The position numbers and the translations under genes are program-made. From Hyphomicrobium sp. (lineage in GTDB: Bacteria; Pseudomonadota; Alphaproteobacteria; Rhizobiales; Hyphomicrobiaceae), in the NCBI GenBank assembly GCA_030148725.1, contig JASBSU010000009.1:165507-229506 (forward strand): a stretch of 64,000 bases of DNA. Reading direction: 5' to 3'. Positions 50,101 to 57,691 of this stretch are shown here, piece by piece. The notes beneath the pieces are model-generated. The model was not told where the DNA came from, made no database searches, and saw only the letters and a program-made list of their open reading frames with translations. Within the stretch, counting starts at the first letter, position 1, and the number at the start of each line of letters is the position of its first letter.

Positions 50101-50779
50101 AGATGGTGACAGAGTTCTCTGCGCCATCGATGGTGGTCGCCACGCGCCCAAAGCCCTGCATGCCCCGAATATTGACGTCGATGCCGGCAGCGCCATTGCG
50201 GGCTTCGCCCGACATGACGCCAGGCGTCCCGCGGAACATGTCGGAGGGACTGGAGCCGCGGAAGCGTTCGATGTTTTCGGCCGCGATGTGGGCAGTCGGT
50301 GCCGCACTCTCATACGGAGTGTAGACCGAGCTTCCCTCCACGGCGACGCCAGCCGAAACATCGATGGTGTCGAGCGCGATGGCGCCGTCGATGGTGGCGC
50401 CGGTATCGCTTGCAGCTGCGGGATCGAAGATGCGAACCGTTTTGGCGCCGGAGAAGCTGTAGCTGAGCCCCGTGCCCGACAAGATCTGTTCGACAGCGGC
50501 TTGGGGTGAGAGATTTCCCGAAGCGCCGCTCGTCTGCCTGCCCGTGGTCAGCTCACTCGCATAGACGAGCTTCAACCCCGCCTGCTTGCCCAGCGCGAGG
50601 AGGCCGCTCTCCAGTGCACCTGCTGGAACGGAAACGTTCACCGCAACCTGTTCCTGAGCATCGGCGGGCTTCAACATTGCGGCGCTCAATCCGTTTCCAA
50701 AAGCAAGCGCTGACACCAGCGCTTCCGCACCCCTTCGCAGACGGCTCCGCCGTCCATGCGAAACGCAACTCACTGACAT
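47111..50779 (-). CDS. TonB-dependent receptor (hemoglobin/heme type) fused to a second outer-membrane beta-barrel
   Basis: 1222 residues. Order: signal peptide (1-41), STN signalling domain (about 45-118), Ton-box stretch DTIDVSAG (137-144), plug (about 155-275), 22-strand barrel to about 914 with LRAPSIIES in the FRAP position and the barrel-end-like RTFYASFTKTFG. It does not stop there: residues about 938-1222 form an Omp25/RopB-like 8-strand porin domain (GGLYVGLHGGSG, LFGLQAGYNWQ, WSIRGQYAYTRFG, final SITLGLNYRF). The STN domain implies signalling to the adjacent FecR/FecI pair. Heme or hemoprotein is the likely ligand given the heme oxygenase next door. Normal receptors are 650-950 residues. 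Confidence 0.9.
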   Translation of the reverse strand: MSVSCVSHGRRSRLRRGAEALVSALAFGNGLSAAMLKPADAQEQVAVNVSVPAGALESGLLALGKQAGLKLVYASELTTGRQTSGASGNLSPQAAVEQILSGTGLSYSFSGAKTVRIFDPAAASDTGATIDGAIALDTIDVSAGVAVEGSSVYTPYESAAPTAHIAAENIERFRGSSPSDMFRGTPGVMSGEARNGAAGIDVNIRGMQGFGRVATTIDGAENSVTIYQGYQGLSNRTFVDPDFIGGIDITKGADAASWGNAGTVAMRTINADDIVKAGHTWDVRAKGGVGTNTSQPHAGDKAGYAITNPLGWSDPTTGYGSATASTTGMDRPGTFEPTSGSGSIVGAYKGENFDLVTGYAYREQGNYHAGTQGPVANPVATGERPFCYSSGVCPPEYLYRDYVENQGLANYRGGEEVLNTQLRTESWLTKLDAKLSEEQTLQLGYTGFRSEAGDKMASALSGTAGQAVQQAQTAGTSLDTFTARHRWHPNDNDLLDLKSNLYWSHLEVRNPIRGGTTLVKPQDIGLASNFRTGSDTDMWGGDFTNLSKFAFDFGKLDLANGLSYRAEDTRGSPHSDVLEGWLTPRDAIRHEVAGFTKAAYSPVDWLTLNGGLRYSHFWLKDRADPYDRTQITNDRVILGYKTDEGGFSPSAGVTLKPLDGVELYVNYSNSLRAPSIIESVSAFNSVVAHDGVEPERSSNWEVGTNLRRDGLLSGDDRGMVKLGYFNWDVKNYLARNVMIIDGTTVLNIENIDRAKFEGLEFSGRYENGGFTADLAANYFLNVEYCRTADTCGAGTLYGDYATNHVQPKYTVDLTVAQKLFEDKLTVGGRASYVGPRSIGHGDVTAVGAAQFIAPVNWNPYVLVDLFSEYKLTDSLTASMRVENLFDKYYIDPLSLVAQPGPGRTFYASFTKTFGGDDRLPELSSLFTHKETGDSGPVDWGGLYVGLHGGSGLAATWGKTTALDGTPDPIAATESADMNFDSGLFGLQAGYNWQLGRGLVLGLEADWSKTFMQGKHKARSTEGTLAEAGAVQAQTGYDVDWTASLRGRLGYSLNDRLLIYATGGVSMLRETQSRQQYRSTNGDSSQPLGTTTQVSNIESDTKNRLGFTVGGGAEYAIDDHWSIRGQYAYTRFGRESFSFENARAGAAQAYTETNQIGTEIIPPRYAPDHRFCTRPVPSVNCFEQEVPIYETIVHPSSFDEVNGRTASDAFDMHSITLGLNYRF

Positions 50780-50892
50780 TCGGCCCCCAAAACACTCGGT
50801 ACATTCAAAGCGGGGGTACGTACCCGTTACGCACCACTACAGACTAAGAGCGTCGGCAGAGGTGATTCCTGACGTTTGTCGTAAAGATTTTT

Positions 50893-51855
50893 TTAGGGTG
50901 TGCGACGGTCGACTACAACGAGCAAGCCGGTGATATGTGTGACGGATACTGGAAGGCTCATCTCGAGGTCGCGGAGCGCGGCATCGGTGTCACTGAGGTC
51001 GAAGATGCCCGAAATCTTTCGCTCGCCCAGCGCGCGATCGAGCATGACGATCTGCCCGCGCCGGTAGCGCGCCAGAGCTGCCAGCACTTCCTTCAGCGGC
51101 CGCCCGGAGAATATCAGCCGCCCATTGCGCCACGCGGTCGCATCGGCGACATCGGCCGGCTGCACGATCACCGCACCACCGTCGCCGATCGCTGCTGTAT
51201 AGCCCGCGCTGACGAGGACGCGCTGGTCGGCGCTTCGAACCTCGACCTTACCTTCCTCTACTTGCACATCGGCTTCGAATGAACCTGTTCCTGCGCGCAC
51301 CGCGTATTGCGTACCGACGGCGGTGGCGGTCAGCGCTCCGTCCACGACCACAAACGGACGCTGCGGATTCTTCGCCACATCGAAGAACGCTTCGCCGCGC
51401 AGGATGTGGATGCGTCGCGCGCTGCCGCTGAAGTCGACGGTAATGGCCGTGTCGGTGTTGAGATAGACGCGCGATCCGTCGGCAAGTTCGACCGAGCGAA
51501 CCTCGCCGACCGAGGTGTAGTAGTCGGCGCGCATGCGGTCCACATAACCCGCGTTGTAGAGAGAGACGGCGAGCAGCAGAACGACGACCGCCGTGGTGGC
51601 GCGATAGAAGGACCGGCGGCGGCGGCCACCGCGCAGCTTCTTCAGTCGATCCGGGGGGATGGGGAGATCCTTCAGGTCGCCCCAAAGGTCGCTGAATTCA
51701 TCGAACGCTTCGCGGTGGCGATTATCCCTTTCCAGCCACTGCTGAAACAGGGCACGGTCGGCCGGCGTCGCATCGCTCGATTGCAGCCGCGCCACCCAGC
51801 CGGCCGCTTCCTCGGCGATGCGATCGGCATCTGACTTTTCAAGTTCCTCGGGCAT
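50893..51855 (-). CDS. FecR-family anti-sigma/signal transducer, copy 1
   Basis: 320 residues: N-terminal anti-sigma region with AAGWVARLQSSDATPADRAL and FQQWLERDNRHREAFDEF, a single membrane span at about 87-105 following an Arg-rich patch, and the periplasmic FecR domain (VGEVRSVELADGSRVYLNTD, ILRGEAFFDVAKNPQRPFVV, VGTQYAVR) plus a C-terminal STN-like part. It relays the receptor's signal to the sigma factor encoded 92 bases upstream. It precedes the double-barrel receptor by 113 bases. Confidence 0.93.
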   Translation of the reverse strand: MPEELEKSDADRIAEEAAGWVARLQSSDATPADRALFQQWLERDNRHREAFDEFSDLWGDLKDLPIPPDRLKKLRGGRRRRSFYRATTAVVVLLLAVSLYNAGYVDRMRADYYTSVGEVRSVELADGSRVYLNTDTAITVDFSGSARRIHILRGEAFFDVAKNPQRPFVVVDGALTATAVGTQYAVRAGTGSFEADVQVEEGKVEVRSADQRVLVSAGYTAAIGDGGAVIVQPADVADATAWRNGRLIFSGRPLKEVLAALARYRRGQIVMLDRALGERKISGIFDLSDTDAALRDLEMSLPVSVTHITGLLVVVDRRTP

Positions 51856-51947
51856 GGCATCCGGCCGTCATGCTGCCGCTCTCGACGCCCGACAATGAGC
51901 GGCTACATCACTAGAGCCGAAAGCAGCTCTCCTTCCTGACGTCGCCA

Positions 51948-52490
51948 TTAGAAAAAAATCTCGGCGCGCACGTTTCGGCAGTGGATGAGAGCCCTGATGA
52001 TGTGCTTTTCGACCATGTTACGCGAGATTCCGAGGCGCGCGGCGATGTCGCCGTTGGCCAACCCGTGCAAACGGCTGAGGATGAACACTTCCTGGCAGCG
52101 GTTGGGCAGCTTTTCGATGGCCCGGGCGAGCAGCAGCAAACACTGCTGCGCGTTGATGATGCGCTCCTGAGAAGGGGCATCGAGTGGCTGATCGAAACCT
52201 GCTTCCTCGGGCGCGAAAAGACGAAGGTCGGCCGCAGCGCGGGCGCTGGTCTTGCTCGCAACGGATTTGGCAATCTGGAACAGATAGGCTTGCGGATTCT
52301 CTATGACGGTGTGTTGAGGCACCGTCAGCAGACGCAGAAACGTTTCCTGGGTGGCGTCTGCCGCGTCGGCCGCATTTCTAAGCCGCCGCAGGAAGTAGCG
52401 CCGCAGGCGTCCTTCTTCGGTCCGCTGTAGATCTTGCACCAATATCCCGATCACGCCGGGCCCCACCCGCAGCAAGAGACTCCGCGCCAC
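51948..52490 (-). CDS. ECF sigma factor, FecI type, copy 1
   Basis: 180 residues. Region 2: RRYFLRRLRNAADAADATQE, TFLRLLTVP, ENPQAYLFQIAKSVAS. Region 4: LPNRCQEVFILSRLHGLANG, DIAARLGISRNMVEKHIIRA. This is the FecI/iron-responsive ECF group, which directs RNA polymerase to the cognate receptor gene. The start is GTG at 52490 or GTG at 52454; neither has a decisive ribosome-binding site. An Irr-box-like site lies 65 bases before the longer start. Confidence 0.92.
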   Translation of the reverse strand: MARSLLLRVGPGVIGILVQDLQRTEEGRLRRYFLRRLRNAADAADATQETFLRLLTVPQHTVIENPQAYLFQIAKSVASKTSARAAADLRLFAPEEAGFDQPLDAPSQERIINAQQCLLLLARAIEKLPNRCQEVFILSRLHGLANGDIAARLGISRNMVEKHIIRALIHCRNVRAEIFF

Positions 52491-52554
52491 GCCTCTCGGC
52501 GAAGCTTCAGGTCCTCTTCAGAACTCAGTCACCGCGACCACGCAAGCCCAATGA

Positions 52555-52571
52555 TTTAGAGCTTTTCTAGG
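52555..52571. promoter_or_regulatory. Irr-box (ICE)-like site upstream of FecI copy 1
   Basis: TTTAGAGCTTTTCTAGG matches the rhizobial iron-control-element consensus TTTAGAA-N3-TTCTAAA (as I recall it) at 11 of 14 defined positions. The 14 bases CCAATGATTTAGAG including its left half are repeated exactly before FecI copy 2. Binding by Irr is inferred. Confidence 0.5.
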
Positions 52572-52752
52572 GGCAGGCGCCGAAACATGACTTGTGCGGT
52601 ATAGTTTTTGCGGAATTCGTTGGACTTAGCGTGCCGCGCTTACGTCCGCTGCACAATTGCCGATCACCGCGCAAATCACGGCGAACGTTGCGCGATGGCC
52701 ACGGGACCCGCCACCTCGGCATCCATCAGCGATGCCGAGGGCAGGCGGCGCG

Positions 52753-55542
52753 TCAGTATTTCAACTGGACGCCAAAGGTTGCCGTGCGGCCGGGAGCGAG
52801 GAAAAGACCGCCGGCTGGGACGTAGCGCTGATCGGTGACGTTGTTGACGGACAGGCGCAGCGTTGTGTTGTCGTTGGCCTGATACGCGCTGTAGAGGTCG
52901 TAGACCGAATAGGCTTCGGTCGCCTCGATCACAGCCAAGTCTCCACCGATGGATGCCACTGTACGGGTCTGCGTCGGCTCGGTGTGCGTGTAGCGCGCAC
53001 CGATCGTCAGCCGCTCGTCGAGAAGGCGCACGCCGCCATCGATCGTCAGCTTGAACACCGGCGGCACGTTGCCGGCCACGGCGAAGACATCACCATTGGT
53101 CGTTAGCGTGCCGTTGCTGAAAAGGTCGGTCTTCGCGGGCCACTTGGTATCCAGCCAGGTCGCCGCGGCCCCGATATATGCCGTACGCATATCGTAGTTC
53201 GCCTCGAGCTCGATGCCGCGCATTGTGGTGGCGCCGTCCATGTTGACGAAGCCCGTGTAGGTGCGGGTCGAAACCTTCTCGGTGTAAATCGTGCCCATGA
53301 CGATGTAGTCGTCGATATCGCGGTGGAAGGTTGCCGCCTTCAGGCGCAGGCTGTCGTCATCGCGGAACACGCCGTCACGGATGATGTTTGCACCGACCTC
53401 AAACGTCTCACCGGTTTCGCCGCGCAGGCTCGTATTTGGAGCGAAGCTCACACCGACACCGTCGCCCGGAGGGCCGCCTGCGAGGAACGCTTCGAGCGTG
53501 GTTGGGGGACGGTAGCTCTGACTGTAACTCGCGTATGGGCGAAACCAGTCGACCGGCTTGAACTCGATCGTTGCCGACGGGAGCCACGCCCCGTCTGTGC
53601 GGTCGATGTCCATGGCGTACTCCGGATAGTCGGTAACGCTCGTCGTCGTCCCGTGGATCACCGATCCGGCATTATACCAGATGCCGTTGATCGCCTCGCC
53701 AACTGTTGCGAACGTATTGCAGACACTGGTTCGCTGTGCATCGGTTACGGGCCTCCCGGACGTGGGATTGATGCCGGTGTCGCAAATGGTTCTGCGGAGG
53801 CTATAGAGGGTTACGTTATAGACCTGCGCCCACTCTCCCCACGTTGTCACCGCCTGCGCGGTTCTGTCGGGCGTCGTCGTTACGGTCGTGCGTCGATCAT
53901 AATAGCTTGGATGCCCGCGCAGCCTCGACCAGTCATAGCGGATACCGCCCGAGACGGTGAGCCAGTCAGCGGGCTTCAGCTCGCCGTTGAGAAACGTGCT
54001 CGCCACATCGCGCTGGCCCGGCGGGTTGAATGCGGTGTAGCTCGTCTCCCACAGCGGATTGAGCGCAATAGTCTCGCTGTTTGCGGCGGATGAGGCTTTG
54101 TCGCGGAAGGCCTCGGCGCCGTAGTTGAGCGTGAGCAGACCGGCTGCTGTCTCAAGACGACTGGTGTTTTCCAGCGTCCCGCCGAAGCTCTGATTGTCAA
54201 GATCGAGATACGTATCCGGCGGTTGACTGGATGTGGGAGACGAACGACGCGACAGACGCAACTCGTCGTTCGTCGAGTTGTTGAACCAGAGGTTGGATTT
54301 GAAGTCGATCAGGTTCGACGAAGGCTTCCAGTCGAATTTGGCGACGACGTTGTCGTTGCGCACGTGCTCCAAGTTCCCGCCGACACCTTCCATCGCGTAA
54401 GCAAACTCGATGTCCTGATGCATCCACGACAGCGACGCCGTGATGCCGTCGTGATTGTCGAATTCCAGCTTTTGGAATGACGTCCAGGTCTCACGACCGA
54501 GCGAATCGTTGAACGAACGCGCATCGCCGTTCTCGCCGGGTTCGTATTCGCCAAGCTTGAGCTTGCTGAATCCTGCCGTAAGAGAAAGCGTATCGGTGAT
54601 GCGAAATGCTGCCAGCGCCGAGCCCTGGAAATCATATTCGTTCGTGCCACGCAGCAGGTTGAGTTCCACGCCGGTCTTGGCGCCCGAGGCAATCAAGTCG
54701 TCCGCGCCGACTGTGCGGAAATCGACCTTGCCGCCCAGCGATCCGGCGCTGCCGGCCTTGGCGTCCGTCGTCTTGGCGATGTCCACTTCGCGGATGAACG
54801 CGCTGTCGACGAAGGCCTGGCCGGAATTCGATCCGTAGCTGCCCATGCCGGTGCCGAAGCCCATGCCGCGCTGAGCGTTCTGGCGCGCGCCGTCGATCGA
54901 GACTACGACGCGACCGGAATCCTGCAAGCCCCGGATATTGGGCGAGACGGTTGGGAAGCTGCCGTTGCCTTCGCCGGCGTAGACGCCAGCTGCATTGGCG
55001 AGCAGATCGCGCGTGTCGCGCGTGGGAACGGTTTTCGTCGCTTCCCGGGTGATGACGGAGACCGACGCCGGCGTCTCATAGACCCAGTCGGGCGTCCCCT
55101 GGTAACCGGAGGAGACTGCTCCAGCGGAAACATCGATGGTGTCGAGAGCGATGGCGCCATCGATGGTGGCGCCCGCATTTTCCGGCGCAGCTGAAATCGA
55201 AACGGTTGCCGAATTGGGGAACGAGTAACTCAGCCCCGTTCCGCTGAGAATTGCATCGAGCACTTGCTCGCGGCTTGCCGGTCCAGAGAAGCCGGGCGAG
55301 TTCTTGCCGGCCGCAACGGAGGCGAGAAACGTCACCTGCAGTCCGGACTGTTTGCCGAACGCCGTCAGCGCCTGACTGAGCGAGCCCGCGGCGATGTTAT
55401 AGGTGGCAGCCTTCTGTGCCTGCTGCGCGGACGCATCCGCTGCTGCGGTGATGGCCACTGGCGCCGCTGCCAGCAGCAATACGCCCAACGCTGCAACACT
55501 TCGCACGCCTTTGCGCGCGCGATCACTCTTACGCATACTCAT
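52753..55542 (-). CDS. TonB-dependent receptor with STN domain (heme type)
   Basis: 929 residues: signal peptide (1-40), STN domain (about 46-118), Ton-box stretch DTIDVSAG (134-141), plug (about 155-285: TRDLLANAAGVYAGEG, PNIRGLQDSGRVVVSIDGAR) and a 22-strand barrel ending RTATFGVQLKY with a C-terminal aromatic. SYRPPTTLEAF takes the FRAP position and APNTSLRGETGETFEVG the NPxL-like loop of hemoglobin/HasR receptors. It imports heme or a hemophore complex by inference. The FecR2/FecI2 pair upstream should control it. Confidence 0.91.
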   Translation of the reverse strand: MSMRKSDRARKGVRSVAALGVLLLAAAPVAITAAADASAQQAQKAATYNIAAGSLSQALTAFGKQSGLQVTFLASVAAGKNSPGFSGPASREQVLDAILSGTGLSYSFPNSATVSISAAPENAGATIDGAIALDTIDVSAGAVSSGYQGTPDWVYETPASVSVITREATKTVPTRDTRDLLANAAGVYAGEGNGSFPTVSPNIRGLQDSGRVVVSIDGARQNAQRGMGFGTGMGSYGSNSGQAFVDSAFIREVDIAKTTDAKAGSAGSLGGKVDFRTVGADDLIASGAKTGVELNLLRGTNEYDFQGSALAAFRITDTLSLTAGFSKLKLGEYEPGENGDARSFNDSLGRETWTSFQKLEFDNHDGITASLSWMHQDIEFAYAMEGVGGNLEHVRNDNVVAKFDWKPSSNLIDFKSNLWFNNSTNDELRLSRRSSPTSSQPPDTYLDLDNQSFGGTLENTSRLETAAGLLTLNYGAEAFRDKASSAANSETIALNPLWETSYTAFNPPGQRDVASTFLNGELKPADWLTVSGGIRYDWSRLRGHPSYYDRRTTVTTTPDRTAQAVTTWGEWAQVYNVTLYSLRRTICDTGINPTSGRPVTDAQRTSVCNTFATVGEAINGIWYNAGSVIHGTTTSVTDYPEYAMDIDRTDGAWLPSATIEFKPVDWFRPYASYSQSYRPPTTLEAFLAGGPPGDGVGVSFAPNTSLRGETGETFEVGANIIRDGVFRDDDSLRLKAATFHRDIDDYIVMGTIYTEKVSTRTYTGFVNMDGATTMRGIELEANYDMRTAYIGAAATWLDTKWPAKTDLFSNGTLTTNGDVFAVAGNVPPVFKLTIDGGVRLLDERLTIGARYTHTEPTQTRTVASIGGDLAVIEATEAYSVYDLYSAYQANDNTTLRLSVNNVTDQRYVPAGGLFLAPGRTATFGVQLKY

Positions 55543-55660
55543 GTACGCAAACGCCCCTACTCAACGCTACTCAACAGGGCTGCTTGGCGTCCGGCTAATG
55601 CTGCCCCCACTAGCTGTTACAAACGGGCTCAGCGTTTTTTCTCCTTCAAGAGCAAAGTTT

Positions 55661-56620
55661 TCAGATCGGTGAGATCACTGTGAGGTAAGACGACACGTGG
55701 CGGACTCGCGCGCCCGCCGGATGCACGATGGCCGCAAGGGCCGCTTCTGGATTCTTCAGGTCGTAGAGACCGCTGACCTTCTCCCGCCCGATTCTAGGAT
55801 CGAGCACGACAATGCGCCCGGGATGCCAGCGTGCGATCCTCGCCAATAGTGCCGAGATGGGCTCGCGTTCGGCGACAAGCAGTCCACCGCGCCAGGAGCC
55901 GATCTGCTCGACGTCGCGGGTGCCGCGGTCCATGCCATTGGTATCTGAGTCAAAGGTCAGCCACTCGCCAGCCGCTACGCGGAAGCCGGCGCCGGTGAGG
56001 TTGGCACGCGGTTGGGCTTCGACGACACCGCTGGCGACGCACACGGTGCTGCAGTCGGCGTCGTCGGACACATCGAAAGTGGTGCCCAGGGCGCGAATGG
56101 TGAGGCCACGCGTCTCGACGATGAACGGCCGCGCCACATCTGGAGCGACCTCGAAATAAGCCATGCCCTCTAGCAGCTCGATGCGCCGGTCGCGATCGTG
56201 GAACCGTAAAGCAATGGCGCTCTCGGGCCCAAGCGTGGAATAGGAGGCGTCTGCGAGCATGACGCGCCTAACCTCGCCCTTGGGGGTGACGTGGTCGGCG
56301 CGAGCCCAAGTTATCGCCTGGGGAACGGTAAGCGCCGCGGTCCCGGCAGCACCCAGGCCAGCCAGCCCTCCGAGTAGCAATTTGCGGCGCGTGATCTTGG
56401 CCTTCTCAGTGCGCTCGGCGCGATCGCGGTCGGTGAGTATCTGTCCAGTCATGCCGTGCGCGCCAGACACTTTCTGCCAGATCTGCTCGTGGCGGCTGGA
56501 GCGGGCCCGCCAGCCCTTTATCATCGACTGCGCTACGGGATTGTCCGGATCGTTCTGGAGGCGAATGATCAAATCAATCGCCTCGTCGAGTAGACGCTCG
56601 GCGCCACTCTTTTCGCTCAT
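55661..56620 (-). CDS. FecR-family anti-sigma/signal transducer, copy 2
   Basis: 319 residues: N-terminal DUF4880-like anti-sigma region (LLDEAIDLIIRLQNDPDNPV, IKGWRARSSRHEQIWQKVSG), then ITRRKLLLGGLAGLGAAG at about 77-95, a twin-arginine motif joined to the only membrane span, then the FecR domain (GEVRRVMLADASYSTLGPES, LLEGMAYFEVAPDVARPFIV, LGTTFDV). Tat-dependent insertion has been reported for FecR proteins of this plan. ATG 56620 follows GGGGACA. It lies between its sigma factor (upstream) and receptor (downstream). Confidence 0.92.
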   Translation of the reverse strand: MSEKSGAERLLDEAIDLIIRLQNDPDNPVAQSMIKGWRARSSRHEQIWQKVSGAHGMTGQILTDRDRAERTEKAKITRRKLLLGGLAGLGAAGTAALTVPQAITWARADHVTPKGEVRRVMLADASYSTLGPESAIALRFHDRDRRIELLEGMAYFEVAPDVARPFIVETRGLTIRALGTTFDVSDDADCSTVCVASGVVEAQPRANLTGAGFRVAAGEWLTFDSDTNGMDRGTRDVEQIGSWRGGLLVAEREPISALLARIARWHPGRIVVLDPRIGREKVSGLYDLKNPEAALAAIVHPAGARVRHVSSYLTVISPI

Positions 56621-56701
56621 CGCTGTGTCCCCAGGCGCAGGCACCTCCGCCCCCGCTCTCCTGAGACAAGCGGTCGACCGGAATTTTCACCATGCGGCAG
56701 G

Positions 56702-57268
56702 CTAAATTCCACCTGTGCGCGCAATCAGGTGCCGGTAGGCGTCACGGATGAGCGCCCAAGTGCGCGTGGTGGACAGGCCTATGCGCTGCGCGACATCAGC
56801 CAAGGTATGCTCACCGAGCCGGTGCATTTCAAAGGCGATGCGGGTGCGCTCAGGCAACTCCGAGAGGGCGATGGCCGTCATACGAAGAACCTGGCGATCG
56901 TAGACGACGCGCTCGGCATTGGGCGCGGGATCGGCAATCTTTTCGCTGATGGCATCGTCAAGCTCGACCATGCTGACGAGTGCTTCGCGGCGCTGGTGAT
57001 TGATGCTGAGGCGGCGTGAGACTTGATGCAGATAGGCGCGCGGGTTGTGCACCTCGAAACCATCGTCAGGTCCAAGGGCGAGCACGCGCACGAAGGTATC
57101 TTGCGTGATGTCCGCAGCCGTCTCGGGATTGACCCCGCGCCGACGCAACGCTCGCACGATCTCGCTCGCGTGGCTCTTGAACAATTTTTGCAGATCCCAG
57201 GACAGGGCGCGTCCCCCAAACTCCCGGCGCTGTTCCCATCCAGCGCCTTCCCCATGACTAGCGCTCAC
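56702..57268 (-). CDS. ECF sigma factor, FecI type, copy 2
   Basis: 188 residues. Region 2: PETAADITQDTFVRVLALGP, NPRAYLHQVSRRLSINHQRR. Region 4: LSELPERTRIAFEMHRLGEH, TLADVAQRIGLSTTRTWALI. GTG 57268 with AGGG is chosen; a TTG 21 bases upstream is the alternative. The Irr-box-like site ends only about 25 bases before this start, so it overlaps the promoter or early leader. It heads the fecI-fecR-receptor run. Confidence 0.92.
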   Translation of the reverse strand: MSASHGEGAGWEQRREFGGRALSWDLQKLFKSHASEIVRALRRRGVNPETAADITQDTFVRVLALGPDDGFEVHNPRAYLHQVSRRLSINHQRREALVSMVELDDAISEKIADPAPNAERVVYDRQVLRMTAIALSELPERTRIAFEMHRLGEHTLADVAQRIGLSTTRTWALIRDAYRHLIARTGGI

Positions 57269-57292
57269 ATTATTGCCCTGCAATGCCAATGA

Positions 57293-57309
57293 TTTAGAGG
57301 TCTTCCAAT
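57293..57309. promoter_or_regulatory. Irr-box (ICE)-like site upstream of FecI copy 2
   Basis: TTTAGAGGTCTTCCAAT matches the TTTAGAA-N3-TTCTAAA consensus at 11 of 14 defined positions and shares CCAATGATTTAGAG exactly with the site before FecI copy 1. It could be an Irr operator or a shared promoter block; the sequence alone does not decide. Confidence 0.5.
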
Positions 57310-57691
57310 GGCGATCGCTCGTACCACACCAAAAACCATACTCTTAAGGTAATGTTTTTTCGGGAGAATTGGGCGTGGGGTTGCCGCGCGTACGGGATGA
57401 TATGACGGCCGCGTCGACTTGGCCGATTTCGTCGAGCGGTGAAAAGCAAAGCCGGCGTTGCAGCGCTGCAACGCCGGTTGCGGCATGACTTTCACGATCA
57501 AATGGGACTTGAGGACCGCTTCACCTTAACGGGCGGACCTAGTCGGCGAGTGCGCAGGAGGCGTCGACCACTGTGCAGCGAATGCCGGCTAATGGGACGC
57601 ACCACTCCTTTCCCCATCGCTCCGACCCCACCCCCACGCTGCTGCAAATCCCTGGCTTGAGCCGGCAGGCCGCCAGGGCCATATTCGGCGT
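57310..57691. other. Gene-free region between the iron island and uvrB
   Basis: About 380 bases between the divergent FecI copy 2 and uvrB genes. The only strong signal is a 26-base perfect palindrome at 57452-57477. Short frames on the minus strand (for example a 39-codon basic frame at about 57498-57617) lack a well-spaced ribosome-binding site. No LexA-type box was recognised ahead of uvrB. Confidence 0.45.
57450..57478 (-). terminator. Perfect 13-bp palindrome, terminator-like on the minus strand
   Basis: Bases 57452-57477 read the same on both strands and fold into a 13-bp arm hairpin. On the minus strand it runs into CTTTGCTTTTC, a terminator-like tail, although no minus-strand gene is known to end here. 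It may stop antisense transcription from the uvrB start region or be a protein-binding palindrome. Confidence 0.5.
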
